From an uncultured Mucilaginibacter sp. (lineage in GTDB: Bacteria; Bacteroidota; Bacteroidia; Sphingobacteriales; Sphingobacteriaceae), in NCBI GenBank assembly GCA_946479225.1, contig CAMLFI010000146.1:1-6544 (forward strand): 6,544 bases of DNA, written 5' to 3'. Position 1 is the stretch's first letter; each line of letters starts with the position of its first letter. Below the pieces are notes generated by a model. The model was given only the letters and a program-made list of their open reading frames with translations, did no database searches and had not been told where the DNA came from. Shown here one piece after another: positions 1 to 5,762 of the stretch. Made by a program: the position numbers and the translations under genes.

Positions 1-130
1 TTCATATAGATGCTGGGTTTACCAAAAATATAGAATTAAAGTTACTGTTAAAATTTTATGTACTATTTGTTAAAAACGCTTACTTGCTATTGCCCAGCTA
101 AGCTCGCGATGCAACCAAATAATTTTTAGA
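1..130. other. Intergenic stretch with no recognisable gene
   Basis: This AT-rich stretch lies beyond the terminator that ends the tsf transcript. Both strands are broken by stops and no convincing small ORF with a start signal is visible. I looked for a TAnnTTTG promoter element and found only a poor match near 61-70, with the wrong spacing inside the element. A locally GC-richer patch around 96-112 shows no clear hairpin. The neighbouring gene, if any, lies outside the window. Confidence 0.5.
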
Positions 131-164
131 CAAAAAAAATCCCCCTCGTGTAAACGAGGGGGAT
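131..164 (-). terminator. Rho-independent terminator after tsf
   Basis: Read on the minus strand, an 11-bp perfect stem (154-164 pairing with 139-149) closes a 4-nt loop (150-153). The stem contains a run of five G:C pairs. It is followed directly by an eight-U tract, from the A run at 132-139 on the plus strand. It starts seven bases after the tsf stop codon, so it is well placed to end the rplM-rpsI-rpsB-tsf transcript. The stem alone is symmetric, but only the minus-strand reading has the long U run. Confidence 0.93.
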
Positions 165-171
165 AAAATAT

Positions 172-1023
172 TTAAGCTCCTAAAGCTACCCGCTTAAAGG
201 CGGTTACCGTAAGGCCCTTATCAATGCTGCTTAAAAACTGAGCAACATTTTTTGATGAATCTTTAACAAACTCCTGGTTTAACAGGGTTGAGTCTTTGTA
301 GAACTTATTCAATTTACCGGCTGCAATTTTTTCAACCATTTCTTCCGGTTTACCTTCAGCACGAATTTGTTCTTTAGCAATTTCCAACTCACGCTCAATA
401 ACAGTTGAGTCAACGCCGTCTTTATCAACAGCAACAGGGTTCATTGCAGCAATTTGCATAGCAACGTCTTTACCTGCTTCGTCAGCACCTGCAACAGCAG
501 CGCTTAAGCCAACCAATACACCTAAACGGAAGTTACCGTGTATATAAGCCACAACTTTTTCGCCTTCAATCACTTCGTATTTAGATACGCCGATCTTTTC
601 GCCAATTTTACCTGTTTTTTCAATACAAGCTTCGGCAATAGTAGGACGTGAGTTTTCAATATCAATAGACAATTGATTTAACTCTTCTAATGATTTCGGA
701 TTTTGCTCTACCGCTTCGTTTGCAATCGCGTTAGCAAAAGCAACAAACTCAGCATTTTTAGCAACAAAGTCTGTTTCGCAGTTCAACTCAATAATAACAC
801 CGCGTTTTCCATCAGCAGATGTGCGTGCAATTACAACACCTTCGTTTGATTCGCGATCCTGACGGCTGGCAGCTACTTTAGCGCCTTTTTTTCTTAAAAA
901 GTCAATGGCTGCTTCAAAGTCGCCGTTAGTTTCGGTCAAAGCTTTTTTGCAATCCATCATACCGGCACCGGTTTGCTGGCGTAATTTGTTTACATCAGCG
1001 GCAGATATTTGTACTGTAGACAT
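172..1023 (-). CDS. tsf: Translation elongation factor Ts (EF-Ts)
   Basis: EF-Ts is the cytoplasmic nucleotide-exchange factor that releases GDP from EF-Tu so that it can bind GTP and aminoacyl-tRNA again. The 283-residue product has the N-terminal UBA-like module with the family signature TGAGMMDCKKAL at residues 18-29. The core motif TDFVAKN, which contacts the EF-Tu nucleotide-binding region, is at 84-90 within ELNCETDFVAKN. Length matches typical bacterial EF-Ts. The start is the ATG at 1021-1023, because MSTVQISAADVNKLR is where family similarity begins. The frame stays open upstream to 1095, but those 24 extra residues are encoded by an inverted repeat and resemble no EF-Ts. No Shine-Dalgarno sequence precedes the ATG, only A/T-rich sequence, as is common in Bacteroidota. 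It is the last gene of the operon. Confidence 0.97.
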   Translation of the reverse strand: MSTVQISAADVNKLRQQTGAGMMDCKKALTETNGDFEAAIDFLRKKGAKVAASRQDRESNEGVVIARTSADGKRGVIIELNCETDFVAKNAEFVAFANAIANEAVEQNPKSLEELNQLSIDIENSRPTIAEACIEKTGKIGEKIGVSKYEVIEGEKVVAYIHGNFRLGVLVGLSAAVAGADEAGKDVAMQIAAMNPVAVDKDGVDSTVIERELEIAKEQIRAEGKPEEMVEKIAAGKLNKFYKDSTLLNQEFVKDSSKNVAQFLSSIDKGLTVTAFKRVALGA

Positions 1024-1050
1024 TTTATTATATGTTTTATGTTTTAAATA

Positions 1051-1116
1051 GTTAGTGGTGAGTAATGAATGATGAGTTTGTATAAAACTACTCACTATTC
1101 ATTATTCACCACTAAC
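1051..1116. repeat. Long imperfect inverted repeat in the rpsB-tsf spacer
   Basis: Two 27-nt arms (1051-1077 and 1090-1116) are reverse complements at 24 of 27 positions, with a 12-nt spacer. In the minus-strand mRNA one of the three mismatches becomes a G-U pair, leaving two A-C mismatches, so a long stem-loop could form between rpsB and tsf. The arms consist of short reiterated units of the type GTGAATAATGAATAGTGA. There is no U tract after it, so it does not look like a normal terminator. It starts 4 nt after the rpsB stop and ends 27 nt before the tsf start. I suspect a dispersed REP-like intergenic element rather than a gene-specific regulator, but one copy cannot show dispersal. Confidence 0.8.
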
Positions 1117-1120
1117 AAAA

Positions 1121-1987
1121 TTATTCTTCAGAACCTTCAGCAGCAGGTGCTTCGTCTTCTACTGCGGCAGTAGCTTCAACAGCAGTTTTACGTGCTCTTT
1201 TACCTTCGCTTGCAGCGGCAGATCTGTCAGCAACTTCAGGAGCGTCAGCTTTCGCTTTAGCTTGTGCTGCTTCTTTTTCAGCTTCGTCGTCTTTCTCGCG
1301 TTTGCGTTCGTCTAAACCTTCTTCAATAGCTTTGATTATGATACCTGTGATCAATGAAATTGATTTGGTAGCGTCATCATTAGCCGGGATAGGGAAGTCG
1401 ATGTTTGAAGGATCAGAGTTAGTATCAACCATTGCAAAGGTTGGGATATTTAACTTTAACGCTTCAGATACTGCGATGTGCTCTTTTTTAACGTCGATAA
1501 GGAAAAGCGCAGCCGGTAAACGGTTCAGGTCGGCAATACCGCCTAATAAAGTTTCCAGTTTAATACGCTCACGCTGTATCATCAGTCTTTCTTTTTTAGA
1601 AAGGTTGCTGTAAGTACCGTCTTTAGTCAATTTATCGATGTTAGACATCTTTTTGATTGACTTACGTACAGTTGCAAAGTTAGTTAACATACCACCTAAC
1701 CAACGCTCGGTTATGAAAGGCATGTTTACACCTTTTGCATATTCAGCAACAATATCTTTCGCTTGTTTCTTTGTAGCTACGAATAATACCTTGCGGCCTG
1801 ATTTTACAATTTGTTTTATAGCTGCAGCAGCTTCTTCAACCTTTGATAAGGTTTTATTTAAATCGATAATGTGTATACCGTTGCGCTCCATGAAAATGTA
1901 CTGTGACATTTTCGGATCCCATTTGCGGGTAAGGTGACCAAAGTGTACACCAGCATCCAGTAACTCGTCATATGTTGTTCTTGCCAT
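1121..1987 (-). CDS. rpsB: 30S ribosomal protein S2 (uS2)
   Basis: S2 binds late in assembly at the head-body junction of the small subunit, next to S1 where present. The 288-residue product carries the family hallmarks GVHFGH (13-18), ERWLGGMLTNF (94-104) and PTFAMVDTNSDP (182-193). The globular domain ends near residue 225. The remaining ~63 residues form a low-complexity Ala/Glu/Lys tail ending in an acidic stretch (EDEAPAAEGSEE). The E. coli protein is about 241 residues, so this is a C-terminal extension that is probably disordered. The ATG at 1985-1987 gives MARTTYDELLDAGVHFGH, a normal S2 start, and is preceded by AAGGAG. The gene follows rpsI by 21 nt and precedes tsf, as usual for the rpsB-tsf pair. 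Confidence 0.97.
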   Translation of the reverse strand: MARTTYDELLDAGVHFGHLTRKWDPKMSQYIFMERNGIHIIDLNKTLSKVEEAAAAIKQIVKSGRKVLFVATKKQAKDIVAEYAKGVNMPFITERWLGGMLTNFATVRKSIKKMSNIDKLTKDGTYSNLSKKERLMIQRERIKLETLLGGIADLNRLPAALFLIDVKKEHIAVSEALKLNIPTFAMVDTNSDPSNIDFPIPANDDATKSISLITGIIIKAIEEGLDERKREKDDEAEKEAAQAKAKADAPEVADRSAAASEGKRARKTAVEATAAVEDEAPAAEGSEE

Positions 1988-1996
1988 TGTGTTGTT

Positions 1997-2002
1997 CTCC
2001 TT
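1997..2002 (-). promoter_or_regulatory. Strong Shine-Dalgarno sequence for rpsB
   Basis: The minus strand reads AAGGAG here, nine bases before the rpsB ATG, which is close to ideal spacing. It stands out because tsf, rplM and the array genes in this window have no comparable site; rpsI has only a weaker AAGGA. Bacteroidota generally make little use of Shine-Dalgarno pairing. Confidence 0.75.
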
Positions 2003-2008
2003 AAAATT

Positions 2009-2395
2009 TTAACGTTTACTGAATTGGAATCTCTTACGTGCTTTCTTGCGTCCTGGTTTTTTACGCTCAACCATACGCATATCGCGTGTCATTAAGCCCT
2101 TGGCGCGTAGCGAAGGTTTCTTATCAGCATCAAGTTCAACAATAGCTTTAGCAATAGCTAAACGAACGGCTTCTGCCTGTCCTTTAACACCACCACCTGC
2201 TACATTTACTTTAACATCATATAATCCGGCAGAACCAGATACTTCTGTTGATTGAGTAACAATGTATTGCAATGGCAATGTTGGGAAATATTCTTTGTAG
2301 TCTTTACCGTTAACGGTAATAGCACCACTACCATCAGTAAGGTAGATACGTGCAACGGCGGTTTTTCTTCTGCCTGAAGTGTTTGTTGTTGGCAT
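2009..2395 (-). CDS. rpsI: 30S ribosomal protein S9 (uS9)
   Basis: S9 sits in the head of the small subunit, and its C-terminal tail reaches the P-site tRNA anticodon stem-loop. The product is 128 residues, a normal bacterial length. It has the N-terminal GRRKTAVAR segment (8-16), the family signature GGGVKGQAEAVRLAIAKAI (67-85), and a basic C-terminus ending FQFSKR with the conserved terminal Lys-Arg that touches tRNA. The ATG at 2393-2395 gives MPTTNTSGRRKTA, and the only upstream ribosome-binding hint is an AAGGA about nine bases ahead. It follows rplM by 23 nt and precedes rpsB by 21 nt. The rplM-rpsI pair is widely conserved in bacteria, and its joining to rpsB-tsf is the Bacteroidota arrangement. 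Confidence 0.97.
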   Translation of the reverse strand: MPTTNTSGRRKTAVARIYLTDGSGAITVNGKDYKEYFPTLPLQYIVTQSTEVSGSAGLYDVKVNVAGGGVKGQAEAVRLAIAKAIVELDADKKPSLRAKGLMTRDMRMVERKKPGRKKARKRFQFSKR

Positions 2396-2418
2396 TTTTC
2401 TTTTTCCTTAGTTAATGA

Positions 2419-2856
2419 TTAAATAGCTTTTGGGTTTTGTGCTGCATGAGGATGCTCGGCACCGGCATATACATGCAGATTGCCAAATAATGCTTTGCCC
2501 AAACGATTTTTAGGTAACATGCCACGCACTGCTTTTTCAATTACACGTGTTGGATGTTTTGCCATTAACTCCTTAGGAGAAATGAAACGCTGACCGCCCG
2601 GATAACCGGTGTAAGAAACATATTGTTTATCGCTAAACTTGTTTCCGGTAAGCTTTACCTTGTCTGCGTTGATAACTATTACATTATCTCCACAGTCTAC
2701 GTTTGGGGTAAATTCCGGCTTGTTTTTTCCACGAATGATCATTGCGATCTTTGTAGACAAGCGCCCCAAGATCTCGCCTTCAGCGTCAACAACAACCCAT
2801 TGTTTGTTAACGGTTTTTTTGTTGGCAGAGACAGTTTTGTAACTTAACGTATTCAC
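2419..2856 (-). CDS. rplM: 50S ribosomal protein L13 (uL13)
   Basis: L13 is an early-assembling protein of the large subunit. The 145-residue product contains WVVVDAEGEILGRLSTKIA (20-38), NADKVKLTGNK (63-73), YTGYPGG (82-88) and the family signature VRGMLPKNRLGKALFGNLHV (110-129). The start is a GTG at 2854-2856, giving MNTLSYKTVSANK. I prefer it because other Bacteroidota L13 proteins, as I recall them, begin with the same MxTLSYKT sequence, and no in-frame ATG lies closer to the conserved region. No Shine-Dalgarno sequence is visible. It is the first gene of the ribosomal operon, about 50 nt downstream of a predicted promoter, so its leader could carry control signals for all four genes. 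Confidence 0.96.
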   Translation of the reverse strand: MNTLSYKTVSANKKTVNKQWVVVDAEGEILGRLSTKIAMIIRGKNKPEFTPNVDCGDNVIVINADKVKLTGNKFSDKQYVSYTGYPGGQRFISPKELMAKHPTRVIEKAVRGMLPKNRLGKALFGNLHVYAGAEHPHAAQNPKAI

Positions 2857-2891
2857 TTGCTTTAAATTAATTTAATAAAATGTTTATTTCA

Positions 2892-2906
2892 CCCTACTTT
2901 TTAGGG
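2892..2906 (-). promoter_or_regulatory. Small hairpin at the start of the rplM leader
   Basis: A perfect 5-bp stem (CCCTA paired with TAGGG) closes a 5-nt loop, at or just after the predicted transcription start. A 14-bp AT-only palindrome (2862-2875) follows close to the GTG start. Ribosomal operons are often controlled through leaders bound by one of their own proteins, and L13 leaders have been proposed for Bacteroidia (from memory, not checked). The stem is short, so this is only suggestive. Confidence 0.35.
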
Positions 2907-2910
2907 ACTG

Positions 2911-2940
2911 CAAAGATACAGTTTAAAGTTTTATTTGCAA
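2911..2940 (-). promoter_or_regulatory. Predicted Bacteroidota-type promoter of rplM operon
   Basis: The minus strand carries TATCTTTG (2911-2918), a perfect match to the Bacteroidota -7 consensus TAnnTTTG. It is preceded at 19 nt by TTG (2938-2940), matching the -33 element. Transcription would start around 2904-2908, leaving a leader of about 50 nt before the rplM GTG. This is the only in-spacer match to the full consensus that I found in the window, and it lies exactly where an rplM promoter is expected. Confidence 0.75.
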
Positions 2941-2989
2941 GCGAGATTTGTGGATATTTTATAGAAAAGTTATAGCGGACTATCGGTAC

Positions 2990-3886
2990 TTAATTAGATA
3001 ATATCTTTTCCACAACCATACAAATCCAGTAACCTTTATCGGTTGATCCCCTCATCACGTAACAGGCCACAGTTTTACCACCAGCCGCCCAAGTATAAGT
3101 ATCATTTTCAACCGAGGGGGCAAACCCAAATTCCTGGGTCCTTTTATCTATTATCGTCTTCACATCTAATTCGGTTTGCTGGTAGGTTTTTTTGCTAAAT
3201 GATTTATTTTCATTGTAAAGTTGTTTTAAATACCCCTTAACAACGCCGTCCTTGGTCAACACACCAAATACATTTGTTATCATATAATTACTGGGAATAT
3301 ACCCCGCCCTGCTGTAAAAATCTATGAAATTATGATGGTTCAAAATCATTCCGTTGTTTTCAACACGCTGCTTTGTTTTCTTTTTAAATATCAACGAGTC
3401 TTTGTGCGAAGCAGTCAGCTCGGTGAAGTTAACGCCAAGCGGCCAGTTTTGATAAGAATAATTAGCTAACCGCTGCTTGCCGGCCTCTGCTTTTGCCCGC
3501 GTTTCATTTGCAGTTTCTAATTCCTTTTCGTGATCATCGGCCAGTTGCATTTTTATTTTAACAATCTCCAGCACTTTTTCTTCGTTAAAGTCCTTTATGT
3601 CCGGTGCCGATTGAAAATCAGCAATACTCTTCATCAAAGCGGCATAGTGCGACTTGTCCGACTTAAACAGTTCGCTTTCAATCTGCACCTCCAGATATAG
3701 CATTTTGCTGTTAGCTACTCCCATGCTTTTCTTCGCGTTGTTCAATAAGCGTAAAGCGGCTTTATAATCGCCTTTGCCATAGTTTTCTTCGGCCAATAGG
3801 TAGGCGGCCTTGGCTTCGGTTGCGTTAGTTTGCGATCTGGCAGAAAGGCTAAATAATAGCAAAACGCCAATAATATATTTTACCAT
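2990..3886 (-). CDS. Exported TPR-like paralogue A, unknown function
   Basis: I do not recognise this 298-residue protein by name. Residues 1-18 form a signal peptide (basic start, hydrophobic core, ARS before the cut), predicted to be cleaved before Gln19. The mature protein opens QTNATEAKAAYLLAEENYGKGDYK, where residues 25-56 fit a TPR-like helical hairpin. A second helical block contains APDIKDFNEEK (94-104), followed by a charged helical linker (105-140). The C-terminal domain begins at NWPLG (147-151). It includes a likely beta-hairpin VFGVLTKDGVVKGY (206-219), a helix ending EFG, and a Trp-containing stretch YTWAAGGKTV (264-273). It has no lipobox and no membrane span beyond the signal, so it should be periplasmic or secreted. 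It is the last gene of a four-gene tandem array, 23 nt after paralogue B. Its C-terminal half is closest to paralogue D, sharing SHKDS, NWP and VKGY. Confidence 0.88.
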   Translation of the reverse strand: MVKYIIGVLLLFSLSARSQTNATEAKAAYLLAEENYGKGDYKAALRLLNNAKKSMGVANSKMLYLEVQIESELFKSDKSHYAALMKSIADFQSAPDIKDFNEEKVLEIVKIKMQLADDHEKELETANETRAKAEAGKQRLANYSYQNWPLGVNFTELTASHKDSLIFKKKTKQRVENNGMILNHHNFIDFYSRAGYIPSNYMITNVFGVLTKDGVVKGYLKQLYNENKSFSKKTYQQTELDVKTIIDKRTQEFGFAPSVENDTYTWAAGGKTVACYVMRGSTDKGYWICMVVEKILSN

Positions 3887-3909
3887 AAATCAATAAAGGA
3901 GTTAAAAAG

Positions 3910-4863
3910 CTATTTATAAATTACACATAAACTGGCTGATACAAACCACGGCACGGCCTTGAATGTTGGTCCAAAAGTGTGTTCCAAAGCAAATATTTTT
4001 TCAGCCGACTCCCAAACGTAGTCTTCACTTTGATAATAGCCTTTACCTGGCCGCGGAACGCGTTTAGGCTGCATGCCAAAAAGATCCGTATAATAGTTTA
4101 GTATGGTTTCAAACTCTTTAGAGGCATTAGCATAAGATGATCCCCCTGTACCCTCGTCGCGCTCCAATTCAAGGCACGCATACCCTTTTACGATGTCATC
4201 TTTAATAAAAATGCCGTATATCTCCAGGGTGTTGCTGAATTTGAAGAACCCATCATTAACAGGTACCCGATAATTTGGCCATTGCAATAATTTATATTTC
4301 GACGGATAATACATTAATAAATTGTATTTGTCGTCCGATACGTTCTTCAGCTTCCCTGTCAACAAAGGGTCTTGTGGGTATTTTAACTTTAATTCAACTA
4401 ACGGAATATTAACAGGCCTGTTATATGGCAAAAAGGTTGCAAACTTTTTTAAGGCATTCGCTTTTTTTGTCGCCGCTGCTTCCTTTAGTTGTTCGTCACG
4501 TTTCAGTTCGTTTTTTAGCTGAAGTTTGATCTTGCTTACTTCAAGGGATTTTTCCTCGTTAAAGTCTTTGTAATCCGGCGCTGCTTCAATTTCGGCAATA
4601 CTTTGTACTGCTTTGTTTAAATAAGCCCTGTCTGCCTTAAATAGCTCCATTTGAATTTGTATCTGCAGATACAATATTTTGCTATTTGCGGCTCCGAGGC
4701 TTTTTTTAGCTTCTTCAAGATAGTTTAATGCGGTTTTATAATCTGCCTTTGCGTAGTTTTCTTCGGCGAGGAGGTAAGCAGCTTTAGCCTCGTTTGCATT
4801 GGTTTGCGCTTGTAATACCGTTGGACTAAAAAAAAGAAGTACGTAAAATATGTACTTAATCAT
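3910..4863 (-). CDS. Exported TPR-like paralogue B, unknown function
   Basis: This is a 317-residue member of the same unnamed family. The signal peptide (1-19, ending LQA) is followed by Gln20 and QTNANEAKAAYLLAEENYAK, and the TPR-like hairpin spans about 26-57. APDYKDFNEEK lies at 95-105, then a Lys/Glu/Ala-rich helical linker (106-140). The usual WPLG entry to the C-terminal domain is replaced by NRPVN (148-152). The central part is longer and different from its sisters, with many Tyr, Pro and Asn (about 160-215). The hallmark hairpin is kept as IYGIFIKDDIVKGY (215-228), and the Trp stretch as YVWESAEKIFAL (282-293). It is the most diverged of the four in its C-terminal half. The start at 4861-4863 gives a clean signal peptide only 7 nt after paralogue C ends, which supports co-transcription. 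Confidence 0.87.
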   Translation of the reverse strand: MIKYIFYVLLFFSPTVLQAQTNANEAKAAYLLAEENYAKADYKTALNYLEEAKKSLGAANSKILYLQIQIQMELFKADRAYLNKAVQSIAEIEAAPDYKDFNEEKSLEVSKIKLQLKNELKRDEQLKEAAATKKANALKKFATFLPYNRPVNIPLVELKLKYPQDPLLTGKLKNVSDDKYNLLMYYPSKYKLLQWPNYRVPVNDGFFKFSNTLEIYGIFIKDDIVKGYACLELERDEGTGGSSYANASKEFETILNYYTDLFGMQPKRVPRPGKGYYQSEDYVWESAEKIFALEHTFGPTFKAVPWFVSASLCVIYK

Positions 4864-4870
4864 GCTGATA

Positions 4871-5758
4871 TTAGTTTGATGGGTGATAAAAAAACAAGGT
4901 GATTTTACTTATACGCCAACCATTAAACAGTTGCAACAGCTTTGTTAAACTGAGTATATTTTGTCCGCTCTTCCATTCGTTTGTAATAAACTCCCCGTCC
5001 TGAATATTCGAGGGGCTGGCAACAGGCTCTGTTTTTAACTGATCATTTAATTTCTTCAATACGGCTTCTACCACTTCTTTTCCTTTGGAATAGTTAACAT
5101 CATCATTAGTAATATCAAGTAACGTTTCACTATACCCAACAAGACGGCCGTTTTTTAGGTATAAGTTATTCACTCCCAACTTTACATTCGGGAAAGTATA
5201 AACCAAGCCCAACTCGGTAGCTGTGGTAGCGTAACTTTCCTGCTTTTTTTTAATCGGCGCAAACATGGCAGGGTGTTTTACCTTTAATTCCTCAAGCGTT
5301 GCACCGAGCGGCCAATCGGTATGTTCTGCAGCAAATGCTTTCATCCCTGATACTATAAGGCGATTTTGATCTTCAGCTTTTCTTTTTTGTGCAATGTCTT
5401 TATTAAGCTGAAGCTTTATCTTCATTACCTCTAATGTCTTCTCTTCATTAAAATCTTTACTGTCGGGTGCTTTTTCAAAGTTGTTTATAGAGGAGGCAAG
5501 TTTTGAAATGTATGCGGTATCTTTATTAGCTAATTCCCGCTCCGCTATAATTTTAAGATATAAAATTTTGGCGTTGGCGCTGCCAAGTTTAACAGAAGCA
5601 TCTTCAAGGTATTCGAGCGTTGACTTCATATCCCCCTTGCCATAGCTTTCTTCGGCCAATAAATAAGCCGCTTTAGCCTCGGTAGCATTAGTTTGAGCAA
5701 TACCTGACGCAACCTTAAAGAATAGAATAGCGGAAAATAATATTATGCGACTTGTCAT
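4871..5758 (-). CDS. Exported TPR-like paralogue C, unknown function
   Basis: This is a 295-residue member of the same unnamed family. The signal peptide (1-21, ending GIA) precedes Gln22 and QTNATEAKAAYLLAEESYGK. The TPR-like hairpin covers about 28-59 and APDSKDFNEEK is at 97-107. A Lys/Arg-rich helical segment (108-142) follows. The C-terminal domain starts with DWPLGATLEELKVKHP (148-163), the clearest version of this entry motif. The hairpin motif is shortened to NLYLKNGRLVGY (198-209), lacking the FG step of the others, and the Trp stretch is NEWKSGQNILSL (260-271). There are no cysteines, so disulfides play no role. The ATG at 5756-5758 comes 4 nt after the stop of paralogue D, an operon-like spacing. 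A soluble periplasmic or secreted location is inferred. Confidence 0.87.
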   Translation of the reverse strand: MTSRIILFSAILFFKVASGIAQTNATEAKAAYLLAEESYGKGDMKSTLEYLEDASVKLGSANAKILYLKIIAERELANKDTAYISKLASSINNFEKAPDSKDFNEEKTLEVMKIKLQLNKDIAQKRKAEDQNRLIVSGMKAFAAEHTDWPLGATLEELKVKHPAMFAPIKKKQESYATTATELGLVYTFPNVKLGVNNLYLKNGRLVGYSETLLDITNDDVNYSKGKEVVEAVLKKLNDQLKTEPVASPSNIQDGEFITNEWKSGQNILSLTKLLQLFNGWRISKITLFFYHPSN

Positions 5759-5762
5759 TATC

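Noticed and set aside
1675..1703. A TAnnTTTG-like element with TTG at 18 nt, on the minus strand inside rpsB
   Set aside because: It lies within conserved S2 codons with no gene start soon after, so it is probably chance.
1302..1937. Open plus-strand frames opposite rpsB (1302-1613 and 1638-1937)
   Set aside because: They lie wholly antisense to a certain S2 gene, have no start signals, and their products look like reverse readings of S2 codons.
1858..2070. Minus-strand frame overlapping the rpsI-rpsB junction
   Set aside because: It is an out-of-frame reading of the end of S9 and the start of S2, both of which are certain.
2046..2847. Plus-strand open frames opposite rpsI and rplM
   Set aside because: They mirror conserved ribosomal protein genes and resemble no protein.
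2972..2983. Possible terminator hairpin after paralogue A
   Set aside because: The stem is only 4 bp and is not followed by a proper U run.
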